Source: Mannheimia haemolytica (GTDB lineage Bacteria > Pseudomonadota > Gammaproteobacteria > Enterobacterales > Pasteurellaceae). Taken from it: a stretch of DNA of 64,000 bases. The notes beneath the pieces were generated by a model. It saw nothing but the letters and a program-made list of their open reading frames with translations, searched no databases and was not told the DNA's origin. Shown here piece by piece: positions 39,126 through 48,368 of this stretch; within the stretch, counting starts at the first letter, position 1, and each line of letters starts with the position of its first letter. The position numbers and the translations under genes are program-made. The stretch covers positions 1,798,001 through 1,862,000 of the forward strand of contig LR134495.1 of the NCBI GenBank assembly GCA_900638155.1, in the 5' to 3' direction.

Positions 39126-40451
39126 TTATAAACTTTCAAAAAGTTTAAACGCCTGCCCGTCAGACATACCGGCTAAATAGTCGCAAATTACCCTTGCACG
39201 CTTGTTTTCAGGAGAATTTTTCCAACGCTCCCGCACATTATTGGGGAGTAATCGCATCGGATCACTACTTAAAATATCGAACAATTCCATTAGAATGCGT
39301 TGCCCCTTGCGTTCCACCCGCTGGGTTTTGGCATCACAAATCACATATTGATACACAAAATCTTTTAAGATTTTCAGCACACAAGCAACATTCTCCGGCA
39401 AATAAGCATTATAGCGGAGCAACGGCTCGTCAAATTCAGGCAGTACTTTCCAACGCACATTGGTAATAAAATGATTCACTAATGCCCCGATCACATCTTT
39501 TCGCTCGTAGCGGTGCTGAGAAAAGAGCTTTTCCCGAATCTCCAGCAGGCGTTGTTTCACCCAATCGGATTGGCACTCCGCCAGCAATTTTTCCGCATTT
39601 TGCCACGATTGCGGTGTGACCATTCCACCTACAATCGCATCTTCCAAATCGTGTACGCCATAGGCAATATCGTCCGCTAGTTCCATTATGCTGCAATCGA
39701 GAGATTTATATTGCGTTTTGTTTGGCTGTTTCGGATCTTGATTGGGCTGAACCGTGCAAAATTGGCGTCGGTCTTTTTCACTTAACGGGGCTAATACCCA
39801 CTCAAAAAAATGGGTGTCGTCATCAAAAATCCCTTTGCTCTGTGGGAAATGATGCAAATTAATATGCCGAGATTTACTTATTTCTGCCGGCTCAATCGGC
39901 GAGGTTTGCGACAACAGAGCCGGATATTTCATCACACCAAGCAAGGTACGGCGGGTTAGATTCATTCCAGCTGTTTCAGTGTAAGGCTCAAGCTGGGTCA
40001 TAATCCGAAACGATTGAGCATTGCCCTCGAAGCCACCAAAAGCGTGCATTTTATAATTTAACGCCATTTCGCCACCGTGCCCGAACGGCGGATGTCCAAG
40101 ATCGTGAGCGAAACAGAGCGATTCCACCAAGCTATGATCCGGCAATAAAGCGGTCAGATTTGCCATATTTTTTGCAAATTCCTGCTCCGAACAGACCGCT
40201 TGAAAGCCTTCCACATCCGCTAATAATTTTTCTCGCAAACTGCTACCGATTTGAGCCACTTCCAACGAATGGGTTAAACGGGTTCGATAAAAATCATCTT
40301 CCCCCACGGCGTGAATTTGCGTTTTCGCCTGCAAACAGCGAAAAGCCTCCGAATGCAATAACCTTGCCCGATCCCGCTGAAAAGGCGAGCGGTGATCTTG
40401 TTCCCGTTTTTTATCCGCCAAATAACGTTCATTCCAAACCGATGAAATCAT
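39126..40451 (-). CDS. dGTPase-like HD-domain triphosphohydrolase
   Basis: 441 residues from ATG 40451, which has GGAGG just before it; the frame also opens at a TTG at 40472. HD-domain metal ligands are visible as RLTHSLEVAQIG (His) and FAHDLGHPPFGHGGE (His-Asp), plus ELADDIAYGVHDLEDA. The family releases triphosphate from dGTP or other dNTPs. The protein is of the dgt-like class that is annotated as dGTP triphosphohydrolase-like; substrate range is unknown. Divergent from rlmD (84-nt gap). Confidence 0.88.
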   Translation of the reverse strand: MISSVWNERYLADKKREQDHRSPFQRDRARLLHSEAFRCLQAKTQIHAVGEDDFYRTRLTHSLEVAQIGSSLREKLLADVEGFQAVCSEQEFAKNMANLTALLPDHSLVESLCFAHDLGHPPFGHGGEMALNYKMHAFGGFEGNAQSFRIMTQLEPYTETAGMNLTRRTLLGVMKYPALLSQTSPIEPAEISKSRHINLHHFPQSKGIFDDDTHFFEWVLAPLSEKDRRQFCTVQPNQDPKQPNKTQYKSLDCSIMELADDIAYGVHDLEDAIVGGMVTPQSWQNAEKLLAECQSDWVKQRLLEIREKLFSQHRYERKDVIGALVNHFITNVRWKVLPEFDEPLLRYNAYLPENVACVLKILKDFVYQYVICDAKTQRVERKGQRILMELFDILSSDPMRLLPNNVRERWKNSPENKRARVICDYLAGMSDGQAFKLFESL

Positions 40452-40535
40452 ATTGCCTCCATTTTCCGCCAACTGCTTTTCTTATATAATCTCCCCATTT
40501 CGACACTTTATATCATAACAATTCATCTGAAAACA

Positions 40536-41858
40536 ATGGCTATTTTTTATTCTGAAAAATCGGCAAAAAAACCGATAAAATCACCCGCTTGTCAAAAGGC
40601 AACTATTCAATCATTAGATTATCAAGGCTTAGGCATTGCCAAAATCAACGGCAAAACTTGGTTTATCGAAAATGCCCTGCCTGATGAGCAAGTGGAATTT
40701 AAAGTGTTGGAAGAAAAACGCCAATATGGACGTGGACAAGCGGTTAAAATTCTCAAAAAATCTGCAAATCGGCGAATGCCAAGTTGCGAACTTTACGGAC
40801 AATGCGGTGGCTGCCAAATGCAGCATATTTCGCTTGAATTGCAACGTGAGACAAAGCAACAGGCATTATTTCAACGCTTACAGAAATTGCAACCCCACAC
40901 TATTGATGTTCAGCCGATGATTATCGGACACGATAAACACTACCGCCGCCGGGCAAAATTAAGCATTGCGATTCAACAGGGAAAGGTAGTAATCGGCTTT
41001 CGTTTGCAAAATTCCAACCAAATTATACCGCTTGCACACTGTGAAGTGCTGGTTGAACCGCTTGCCAATTTGCTCCCCAAATTAAAACACCTGATTGAAA
41101 ACTGGCAACAGCCGAAAAAATTGGGGCATATTGAGCTGGTAAGTGCGGATAATACCATTGCCCTATTTTTCCGCCATTTAGGGGCATTATCGGCACAAGA
41201 TAACCACAATTTGCGTCAATTCGCTACACAAGAGCAATTATCTCTTTTTGTGATGACGGAAGAAAACCGCATTGAGCATCTGTGCGGTGAACGCCCGTAT
41301 TATCAAATTCAGGGTCTAAAGTTGCATTTTTCAATTCGGGATTTTATTCAGGTGAATGCCACGCTCAATGAAAAAATGGTGGAAAAAGCCCTTGAGTGGC
41401 TGGAATTATCCAGCCAAGATCGAGTGTTAGATCTCTTCTGTGGAATGGGGAATTTTACCTTGCCTATTGCTCAGCGAGCGAAATCGGTAGTAGGTGTGGA
41501 AGGGGTTGAACCAATGGTGCAACAAGCCCGAGAGAATGCGGTGACAAGCGGTCTAAAAAATGTGGAATTTTACCAAACCAATTTAGATGAGCCTTTTGCC
41601 GACAAACCTTGGGCAAAAGAGCCGTTTAACAAAGTGTTACTCGACCCGGCACGCAACGGGGCATTATTTTGCCTAGACCATTTAGCTTCGCTCAATCCTG
41701 AGCGGATTGTTTATGTTTCGTGCAATCCGGCAACACTGGTGCGAGATGCCGAAAAGCTATTGCAATTAGGCTACCGACTGGAAAAAGCAGCAATGATTGA
41801 TATGTTCCCGCACACAGGGCATTTGGAATCTATTTCGTTGTTTTTAAAATCTTCGTAG
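40536..41858 (+). CDS. rlmD: 23S rRNA (uracil-1939-C5)-methyltransferase RlmD
   Basis: 440 residues. TRAM domain at about 20-75, [4Fe-4S] cysteine cluster (CELYGQCGGCQMQH), AdoMet-binding core DLFCGMGNFTLPIA, and the catalytic Cys in VYVSCNPATLVRD, with DPARNGA. An uptake sequence lies within the coding part at about 41530. Confidence 0.95.
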   Translation: MAIFYSEKSAKKPIKSPACQKATIQSLDYQGLGIAKINGKTWFIENALPDEQVEFKVLEEKRQYGRGQAVKILKKSANRRMPSCELYGQCGGCQMQHISLELQRETKQQALFQRLQKLQPHTIDVQPMIIGHDKHYRRRAKLSIAIQQGKVVIGFRLQNSNQIIPLAHCEVLVEPLANLLPKLKHLIENWQQPKKLGHIELVSADNTIALFFRHLGALSAQDNHNLRQFATQEQLSLFVMTEENRIEHLCGERPYYQIQGLKLHFSIRDFIQVNATLNEKMVEKALEWLELSSQDRVLDLFCGMGNFTLPIAQRAKSVVGVEGVEPMVQQARENAVTSGLKNVEFYQTNLDEPFADKPWAKEPFNKVLLDPARNGALFCLDHLASLNPERIVYVSCNPATLVRDAEKLLQLGYRLEKAAMIDMFPHTGHLESISLFLKSS

Positions 41859-41874
41859 GTTGAGTTATATATAC

Positions 41875-41996
41875 TTGTTGGGTTTTCCCCGATGGTGCGA
41901 GCGTCCACGCTCGTACCACACAAGCGGTTAATTCTGCCTAAAAATTTGCAAAAAATGTACTATTATTAACCGCTTGTAGAAATTTGTTGGGTTTTC
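41875..41996. repeat. 13-bp direct repeats and an inverted tail around the 41.9-kb palindrome
   Basis: TTGTTGGGTTTTC occurs at 41875-41887 and 41984-41996. The flanks also read GTAGGTTGAGTT (about 41855) and AACCCCAACCTAG (about 42003), a loose inverted match. Two uptake sequences lie between (41919 and 41969 region). Looks like a mosaic of small repeats in the rlmD-bcr gap. Confidence 0.55.
41893..41918. repeat. Single 26-bp palindrome of the 33.4-kb family
   Basis: TGGTGCGAGCGT-CC-ACGCTCGTACCA; one mismatch between arms. Same layout and core (GCGTCCACGC) as the copies at 33414 and 33451. Confidence 0.75.
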
Positions 41997-42016
41997 GCAA
42001 GCTAACCCCAACCTAG

Positions 42017-43198
42017 TTATCGCTTATAACACAGAAAATAATACACCACACCGGCTAACATAACGCACAATGCCATTGCCAAAAGCATTGGGGCTGCACT
42101 GGTTACAGCGATATGTGAAAGCCCTGCTCCAACAAGGGAAGCGACACCAAAACGAGCCGTACCGGCTACCCCGTTAGCCGTGCCTGCCATTTGCGGAAAT
42201 TGCTCTAAAATAGCGGCACTGGCATTACTGCCAATAGTGGAAAGCATTCCGATATAAAGCGGAATACCGATTGCCATTGCCCAGAAGCCTAAATCAAAAA
42301 TCGCCACCAAAGCCAGCCAAATGCCTGCTAATACTTGCATACCTAAGGCAATTCGCAACATCGTTTCAGAGCCGACTTTCACCACCATTTTGCTGTTAAT
42401 CGCCGTCATCGTTACCATCACAATCATATTCAGCCCGAAGAAATAGCCGAAATGTTCTTGCGACACGCCATAAAGCCCAATATAGACAATCGAGCCTGAG
42501 GTTAAAAAACAGAAAATACCAGCAAAGGTTAAGCCGCCAATCAGCACATAACCAAGAGTAGGCTTATGTTTCAGTAAGGTGGCAAAATTGCTTAAAGTTT
42601 TGGCAAAACTTAACGGCAGGCGTTTTTCGGGGGCTAATGTTTCAGGGATTTTCCAACTGATTAAGACCACGCACAAAATCCCCATCGCCACTAACACATA
42701 GAAAATTGAGTGCCAGTGGAAATATTTGGCAATATAACCGCCAACAATCGGTGCAAGCAATGGGGCAAGCATAGAAATAATCATAATAACCGACATCAAT
42801 CTGGCAAATAAATTACGCTCAAACAGATCTCTCACTAATGCTCCCAGCACCACCGCCGGGGCTGCCGCACATAAGCCCTGTACTAACCTTAGCAGGTAAA
42901 ATGTTTCAATATTCTGAACTTGGGTCAGAAAATAAGCGGCAATCGCCGAGCCGACTAATCCGATTAAAATAATGATTTTCCGCCCAAAGCTGTCTGCCAT
43001 CGGCCCCCAGAATAGCTGCCCTGCCCCAAAACCTAAGGTAAACACCGCCAAGGTGGTTTGCACTTTTTCTTGCGAAACCGCCAAGTCACGGGCAATGTCT
43101 AAAAATGAGGGCAAATACATATCAATGGCTAATGGTGGCAACATTGCCATCATACCTAATATGATGAAAAAGCTCAGGCTTGGTCTTCTACTTTCCAT
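42017..43198 (-). CDS. bcr: Bcr/CflA-family drug efflux transporter
   Basis: 393 residues, twelve predicted membrane spans, MFS family. The signature FGAGQLFWGPMADSFGRKI (loop 2-3) and the Bcr/CflA start MLPPLAIDMYLPSF are visible. Proton-driven exporter linked to bicyclomycin and other drugs in relatives. Its start overlaps the rsuA stop by 11 nt, matching the E. coli rsuA-bcr pair. Confidence 0.92.
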   Translation of the reverse strand: MESRRPSLSFFIILGMMAMLPPLAIDMYLPSFLDIARDLAVSQEKVQTTLAVFTLGFGAGQLFWGPMADSFGRKIIILIGLVGSAIAAYFLTQVQNIETFYLLRLVQGLCAAAPAVVLGALVRDLFERNLFARLMSVIMIISMLAPLLAPIVGGYIAKYFHWHSIFYVLVAMGILCVVLISWKIPETLAPEKRLPLSFAKTLSNFATLLKHKPTLGYVLIGGLTFAGIFCFLTSGSIVYIGLYGVSQEHFGYFFGLNMIVMVTMTAINSKMVVKVGSETMLRIALGMQVLAGIWLALVAIFDLGFWAMAIGIPLYIGMLSTIGSNASAAILEQFPQMAGTANGVAGTARFGVASLVGAGLSHIAVTSAAPMLLAMALCVMLAGVVYYFLCYKR

Positions 43199-43889
43199 TA
43201 AAACTGGCTATCTCCTCTGAAGTGAGCGGGCGGAATTCACCTTCTTCCAACGTTTCATCTAACACCACATCGCCAATTCGCCAGCGATGCAATGCCTCGA
43301 CTTTATTCCCAAGGGCGGCAAACATTCGCTTAACTTGATGATAACGCCCCTCACTAATGGTTAAATTCACATTGTAATCGTCTAAAATTTCAAGTTGAGC
43401 CGGCAAGGTTGGCTCTTTCTCGCCACGCAGTAAAATTCCTTCTGCCAACTGCTGTGCATAAAAATCTTCCACCGGATCAGCAAGGGTCACTAAGTAGGTC
43501 TTTTCACAATGGTGCTTGGGCGAGGTAATACGGTGCGACCATTTGCCGTCATCGGTTAACAGTACCAGCCCTGTGGTATCCACATCTAACCGCCCTGCAG
43601 TATGCAGCTTGGTCATTAACGGATAATCAAAGAATTGAAATACCGTTGGGTACTCGCCATCATCGTGCGAACAAATATAGCCCTGTGGCTTATAGAGCAT
43701 AAAATACTGCCCCTCTTCCACCCACTCTAATTTCTGATCTTCGTAATAAATTTCATCTTCTTGGCTGATTTTTGCCGCACCACTTTTTTCAATGTTGCCG
43801 TTTACCATCACCATGCCACTTTTCAGCACTTTAGCTGCCTGTGAACGGGTTAAACCGGTATTCTCGGCGATAAATTTGTCTAAACGCAT
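43188..43889 (-). CDS. rsuA: 16S rRNA pseudouridine-516 synthase RsuA
   Basis: 233 residues with an N-terminal S4 domain (MRLDKFIAENTGLTRSQA) and the catalytic motif AGRLDVDTTGLVLL. Late motif ISEGRYHQVKRMF. Co-transcribed with bcr, whose start it overlaps. Confidence 0.93.
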   Translation of the reverse strand: MRLDKFIAENTGLTRSQAAKVLKSGMVMVNGNIEKSGAAKISQEDEIYYEDQKLEWVEEGQYFMLYKPQGYICSHDDGEYPTVFQFFDYPLMTKLHTAGRLDVDTTGLVLLTDDGKWSHRITSPKHHCEKTYLVTLADPVEDFYAQQLAEGILLRGEKEPTLPAQLEILDDYNVNLTISEGRYHQVKRMFAALGNKVEALHRWRIGDVVLDETLEEGEFRPLTSEEIASFNGK

Positions 43890-43912
43890 ATTATTTTTAT
43901 ACCATAAATTAC

Positions 43913-43943
43913 TTTCCCCTCTCCCCTCGTGGGAGAGGGGAAA
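43913..43943. repeat. C/T-rich palindrome upstream of rsuA
   Basis: TTTCCCCTCTCCC (43913-43925), loop CTCGT, GGGAGAGGGGAAA (43931-43943). Perfect 13-bp arms. A second hairpin of the same composition lies at 44015-44037. Confidence 0.85.
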
Positions 43944-44014
43944 TGTGCAAACTTTTTTAGAAAAATGACCGCTTCCCCTCTCTCTGCTTATTTCGCTGAA
44001 CGCTCATAAGCGGT

Positions 44015-44037
44015 CTCTCTCCCACAAGGGGAGAGAG
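44015..44037. repeat. Second C/T-rich palindrome between rsuA and menC
   Basis: CTCTCTCCC (44015-44023), loop ACAAG, GGGAGAGAG (44029-44037). Ends 15 nt beyond the menC stop codon on the minus strand, so it may also act as its terminator. Confidence 0.75.
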
Positions 44038-44052
44038 TGTTTAATTGGGAGA

Positions 44053-45024
44053 TTATACCACAACTTCCCTCACAAATTCGCTCTCTAGTCCAACCAACGG
44101 CAAGCTTGAACCGTGCCAATCTCGCAATAATTGGTGTTGCATTAAATTTAACGTATCCAACCCCGGCACACTGTTTGGGGTGTATTGTTGGGCGATACGA
44201 GCCAGTTGGGTTAAGCCTAAACTGCTCTCAAGGCTTGAGCTAATCACTGCTGCTAATCCTTGCTTCTGTGCTTGTTGAATTAAATTCACGCATTTTTCAA
44301 GCGAGCCAACCAGCGTAGGTTTAATGATAATAGCGGTCAAATTTGGCTCTTTTTTTACCAAAAAATTTGCCTCTCGCACCGTTTCATCCCACGCAATCGC
44401 AATGTCGGTTTGTGAGGCAAATTGGCGAGAAAGCTCCGGAGTTTGGCAAGGTTCTTCGATAAATTGGATACGGGGTTTATGTTCATTTGCAATTTTTTCA
44501 GCAAATTTAACCGCTTGTTCTAAGCTCCAAAGACGGTTGGCATCAAGCCTTAGGCGTAAATTCGGGAAAGTTTGCAACAGCAAATTTGCCTGCTCGCCTT
44601 CCTGTTCAGGATTGAGACCGATTTTAAGTTTACCGATTGGGGTCGTATGTTGGCTAAATGCCGTGTGTAACTTTTCCAAATCGCCATAGCACAGCACCGC
44701 CGATTGGTTATTCGCTTGCTCGCCTAATTCATTATTCAATTCCGCCAACGCACAGCTTAGCCCAAAAGCAACGGACGGGAAAAGCTGCTCTAACGTTTCA
44801 GGCTCTTCCTTCTGCCACGCCTTTAACCAATTCACAGCTTGGTTTTCAGCTTGTTCTAGGCTCTCTTGGCTAAAACTTGGAAGCGGTGCAATTTCTCCCC
44901 AGCCGACTTTCTCCTGTTCTTGCAAGCACACCAACAATCCTTGTCGTTCTTTCAAAAGTTGCTTGCGTAACACTACGCCGCTTTGAATGGGTAGTTGGTA
45001 GCGGTATAACTTTACTTTTCGCAT
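44053..45024 (-). CDS. menC: o-Succinylbenzoate synthase
   Basis: 323-residue enolase-superfamily enzyme of menaquinone synthesis (dehydration of SHCHC to OSB). Catalytic pattern along the barrel: KLKIGL (Lys), LRLDANRLW (Asp), IQFIEEPC (Glu), IAWDETV (Asp), and IIIKPTLVGS (Lys). Separate from the other men genes, none of which lie in the window. Divergent from metG with a 210-nt gap. Confidence 0.92.
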   Translation of the reverse strand: MRKVKLYRYQLPIQSGVVLRKQLLKERQGLLVCLQEQEKVGWGEIAPLPSFSQESLEQAENQAVNWLKAWQKEEPETLEQLFPSVAFGLSCALAELNNELGEQANNQSAVLCYGDLEKLHTAFSQHTTPIGKLKIGLNPEQEGEQANLLLQTFPNLRLRLDANRLWSLEQAVKFAEKIANEHKPRIQFIEEPCQTPELSRQFASQTDIAIAWDETVREANFLVKKEPNLTAIIIKPTLVGSLEKCVNLIQQAQKQGLAAVISSSLESSLGLTQLARIAQQYTPNSVPGLDTLNLMQHQLLRDWHGSSLPLVGLESEFVREVVV

Positions 45025-45046
45025 ACTATTTTATCCAAAATAGGTT

Positions 45047-45113
45047 TAGAGGCGAAACATCTTTCGCACACATCATAATTGGGGAAATTGAGGCGAAAAA
45101 TGTTTCGCCTCTA
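45047..45113. repeat. 67-bp inverted repeat in the menC-metG gap
   Basis: TAGAGGCGAAACAT (45047-45060) and its perfect complement ATGTTTCGCCTCTA (45100-45113) enclose 39 nt that hold a further GAGGCGAAAAA. Shares the GGCGAAA/TTTCGCC core with 47745-47788. Reads as a small dispersed element rather than a terminator. Confidence 0.75.
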
Positions 45114-45234
45114 GCACATCATATTCTACCGCTTGTTAGCCCAAAGCCCTAATAAATTCACGCCAACTGGTAAACCTGCCACTTTTGGGCTAAAATAGAC
45201 GGCAATTTTTACCCTAATTTTAATGAGAAAAAGA

Positions 45235-47313
45235 ATGACTAACCAAAAACGAAAAATGCTTGTTACTTGTGCCTTGCCCTATGCTAACGGTGCAATTCAT
45301 TTAGGTCATATGCTTGAACATATTCAAGCAGATATTTGGGTGCGTTTTCAACGTATGCGTGGCAATGAAGTCCACTTTGTCTGTGCCGATGATGCCCACG
45401 GCACGCCTATTATGCTTAATGCCGATAAATTAGGCATTACCCCTGAGCAGTTAATCGAAAAAGCCAAAGCCGATCACGAAGCGGATTTTGCCGGTTTTAA
45501 TATCAGCTTTGATAATTACCATTCCACCCACAGCGAAGAGAACCGCCAAATCACCACCGATATTTATAAAACCTTAAAAGCGAACGGTTTTATTAAAAGC
45601 AAAGTGATTTCGCAGCTGTTCGACCCTGAAAAAAATATGTTCTTGCCGGATCGCTTTGTGAAAGGCACTTGCCCGAAATGTAAAGCCGAAGATCAATATG
45701 GTGATAACTGCGAAGTCTGTGCCTCTACCTACAGCCCGATGGATTTAATCAACCCTCGCTCGGCAGTTTCTGGAGCGACACCAGTGGTAAAAGAATCGGA
45801 ACATTTCTTTTTTGACCTGCCAAGCTTTGAGGGAATGTTGAAAGAGTGGACTCGCTCCGGCTCACTCCAACCTGAAATTGCCAATAAAATGCAAGAATGG
45901 TTTGAAAGTGGCTTACAACAATGGGACATCAGCCGTGATGCCCCTTATTTCGGTTTTGAAATTCCGGACGCAGAAAACAAATTCTTCTACGTTTGGTTAG
46001 ATGCCCCTATTGGTTATATGGCATCGTTTAAAAATTTATGCGACCGTGCAGGCATTGATTTTGATAAGTTTTGGCAAAAAGATTCTACCACCGAGCTTTA
46101 TCACTTCATCGGTAAAGATATTGTTTACTTCCACAGTTTGTTCTGGCCGGCAATGTTGGAAGGCAGCGGCTACCGCAAACCGACCAATGTGTTTGCTCAC
46201 GGTTATGTGACGGTGGACGGGGCGAAAATGTCGAAATCTCGTGGCACGTTCATTCAAGCTAACACCTATTTAAAACATCTCGATCCTGAATGTTTACGCT
46301 ATTACTATGCGGCAAAATTAAACGATCGCATTGAAGATTTAGATTTTAATTTAGACGACTTCGTGCAACGTGTAAACAGCGATATCGTAAACAAATTAGT
46401 GAATCTTGCTTCTCGCAACGCCGGTTTTATCGCTAAACGCTTTGACGGTAAATTAGCCGAAAAATTAGATGACGAAGCATTATTCAATGAATTTACCGCT
46501 CAAGCGGAAACCATTGCGAATTTCTATGAAAACCGTGAATTTAATAAAGCTATTCGTGCCATTATGGAATTAACCGATAAAGCCAATAAATACATTGACG
46601 ACAAAGCCCCTTGGGTCATCGCCAAAGAAGAGGGCAAAGAGGCTGAATTACAAGCGGTTTGTTCAATGGGCATTGAGCTATTCCGTGTGCTAATGAGCTA
46701 CTTAAAACCGGTGTTACCAAAACTGGCAGAACGTGCCGAAGCATTCTTACAAAGCGAATTACGTTGGGATAATATCGCTACCCCATTATTCGGGCATACC
46801 GTGGCACCGTTTAAATCGCTATTCTCACGCCTTGAGAAAAAACAGATTGATGCAGTTATTGATGAAACCAAAGCCTTATTTGCAGAGGCGAATAAGAAAA
46901 CCGAAAACCAAACCAAAGGAACACAAAAAGTGGAACAACAAGCGCTCGAAAAACAAGAAAATATTGCAGTTGAGCCAATCAGCCCTGAAATTACGATTGA
47001 TGATTTCGCTAAATTAGATTTGCGTGCAGCCAAAGTATTGAACTGCGAGGCAGTGCCGAAATCAGACAAAATGTTACGTTTTGAGCTGGATTTAGGTGAT
47101 CACCAACGCCAAGTGTTCTCCGGCATTAAAGCGGCCTACCCAAATCCGGAAGCACTTATCGGGCGTTTTGTGATTGTAATTGCCAACCTTGCTCCACGCA
47201 AAATGTCGTTCGGTATGTCGGAAGGAATGATTTTATCTGCCGGCACAGGCGGTGCGAACCTATTCTTATTAGATGCAGACAGCGGTGTTCAGCCAGGAAT
47301 GCAAGTTAAATAG
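45235..47313 (+). CDS. metG: Methionyl-tRNA synthetase
   Basis: 692 residues from ATG 45235 (ATG 45223 in frame adds four). Class I synthetase of the long type: HIGH-like HLGHM at about 22, zinc knuckle with [19 protein letters not shown] (two CxxC), KMSKSRGT active-site loop, anticodon domain, and a C-terminal tRNA-binding EMAP-type domain (from about 590, [16 protein letters not shown]). ndk follows after about 9 nt, so both are likely in one unit. Confidence 0.96.
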   Translation: MTNQKRKMLVTCALPYANGAIHLGHMLEHIQADIWVRFQRMRGNEVHFVCADDAHGTPIMLNADKLGITPEQLIEKAKADHEADFAGFNISFDNYHSTHSEENRQITTDIYKTLKANGFIKSKVISQLFDPEKNMFLPDRFVKGTCPKCKAEDQYGDNCEVCASTYSPMDLINPRSAVSGATPVVKESEHFFFDLPSFEGMLKEWTRSGSLQPEIANKMQEWFESGLQQWDISRDAPYFGFEIPDAENKFFYVWLDAPIGYMASFKNLCDRAGIDFDKFWQKDSTTELYHFIGKDIVYFHSLFWPAMLEGSGYRKPTNVFAHGYVTVDGAKMSKSRGTFIQANTYLKHLDPECLRYYYAAKLNDRIEDLDFNLDDFVQRVNSDIVNKLVNLASRNAGFIAKRFDGKLAEKLDDEALFNEFTAQAETIANFYENREFNKAIRAIMELTDKANKYIDDKAPWVIAKEEGKEAELQAVCSMGIELFRVLMSYLKPVLPKLAERAEAFLQSELRWDNIATPLFGHTVAPFKSLFSRLEKKQIDAVIDETKALFAEANKKTENQTKGTQKVEQQALEKQENIAVEPISPEITIDDFAKLDLRAAKVLNCEAVPKSDKMLRFELDLGDHQRQVFSGIKAAYPNPEALIGRFVIVIANLAPRKMSFGMSEGMILSAGTGGANLFLLDADSGVQPGMQVK

Positions 47314-47322
47314 GAGAAGATG

Positions 47323-47739
47323 ATGATTCAACAAACGCTTTCTATTATTAAGCCGGATGCTACACGCCGTAATTTAATCGGCAAAATTTTGGCTCAATTG
47401 GAAGAAAACGGGCTGACTATCAAAGCTCTAAAAAAAGTACATCTTACCCGTGAGCAAGCGGAAGGATTTTATGCGGAACACAAAGGCAAAGATTTCTTTG
47501 AGCCGTTAGTGGAATTTATGACATCAGGATCTATTGTCGTTTCTGTACTGGAAGGGGAAAATGCGATCAACCATTATCGTGCATTAATGGGAGCAACCAA
47601 TCCGGATAACCGTGAAAAAGGCACAATTCGTGATCTTTACGCCTTAAGTATGCGTGAAAATTCAGTACACGGCTCAGATTCAGAAGAGTCGGCAAAACGT
47701 GAGATTGCGTACTTCTTTGTGCCGAGTGAGATTGTTTAA
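47323..47739 (+). CDS. ndk: Nucleoside diphosphate kinase
   Basis: 138 residues from ATG 47323; the ATG at 47320 is only three nt behind the GGAG site, so the second start is preferred. Family blocks: [13 protein letters not shown] and [21 protein letters not shown], with the phosphorylated His in ENSVHGSDS. Exchanges phosphate between NTPs and NDPs. Confidence 0.95.
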   Translation: MIQQTLSIIKPDATRRNLIGKILAQLEENGLTIKALKKVHLTREQAEGFYAEHKGKDFFEPLVEFMTSGSIVVSVLEGENAINHYRALMGATNPDNREKGTIRDLYALSMRENSVHGSDSEESAKREIAYFFVPSEIV

Positions 47740-47744
47740 TAAAG

Positions 47745-47788
47745 TAGGGGCGAAAAATTTTTCGCCCCACTATTGTAATTCGCCCCTA
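47745..47788. repeat. Nested palindrome between ndk and greA
   Basis: GGGGCGAAAAA-TTTTTCGCCCC (47747-47768) is a perfect 22-bp palindrome; a further TTCGCCCCTA (47779-47788) can pair with TAGGGGCGAA at 47745-47754. It lies between convergent genes and may act as a terminator for both, but it looks like a member of the GGGGCGAAA repeat family. Confidence 0.75.
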
Positions 47789-47795
47789 GCGTAGA

Positions 47796-48272
47796 TTAAA
47801 TATATTCCACACCCACAATGTCAAACTCAACTTTACCGCCCGGTGTGGTAATGCTGACCGAATCGTCCACTTCTTTGCCGATTAAACCACGAGCAATCGG
47901 GGAATTCACTGAAATTAAGCCCTCTTTAATATTGGCTTCATCATCACCCACAATGCGGTAAGTGACTTCTTCATCAGTATCGGCATTCACTAACTGCACC
48001 GTTGCCCCAAAAATTACTTTGCCGTTGTTTGCCATTTTAGTGACGTCAATAATTTGAGCATTGCCCAATTTGCCTTCGATTTCTTGAATCCGCCCTTCGC
48101 AGAAACCTTGTTGTTCACGGGCTGCGTGATACTCAGCGTTCTCTTTTAAATCACCGTGTTCACGGGCTTCTGCAATCGCATCAATAATTTGAGGACGACG
48201 CACATTTTTTAAAAAATCCAATTCTTCACGCAGTTGCTCTGCACCACGCACCGTCATAGGAATTTGTTTCAT
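47796..48272 (-). CDS. greA: Transcription elongation factor GreA
   Basis: 158 residues from ATG 48272 (AAGGA upstream); the longer frame to 48335 adds unrelated residues. Coiled-coil N-terminal domain ([18 protein letters not shown]) with the acidic tip motif [17 protein letters not shown], and an FKBP-like C-terminal domain ([18 protein letters not shown]). Rescues backtracked RNA polymerase. Divergent from dacB, as in E. coli. Confidence 0.96.
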   Translation of the reverse strand: MKQIPMTVRGAEQLREELDFLKNVRRPQIIDAIAEAREHGDLKENAEYHAAREQQGFCEGRIQEIEGKLGNAQIIDVTKMANNGKVIFGATVQLVNADTDEEVTYRIVGDDEANIKEGLISVNSPIARGLIGKEVDDSVSITTPGGKVEFDIVGVEYI

Positions 48273-48368
48273 TAAATCTATTTCCTTACTAAAAATTATC
48301 GGTTTACGAATTAAAACGAAAGGGCTATTATTCAATTTCTCACTAAAAATTTCAACTCCCCTTTTATT

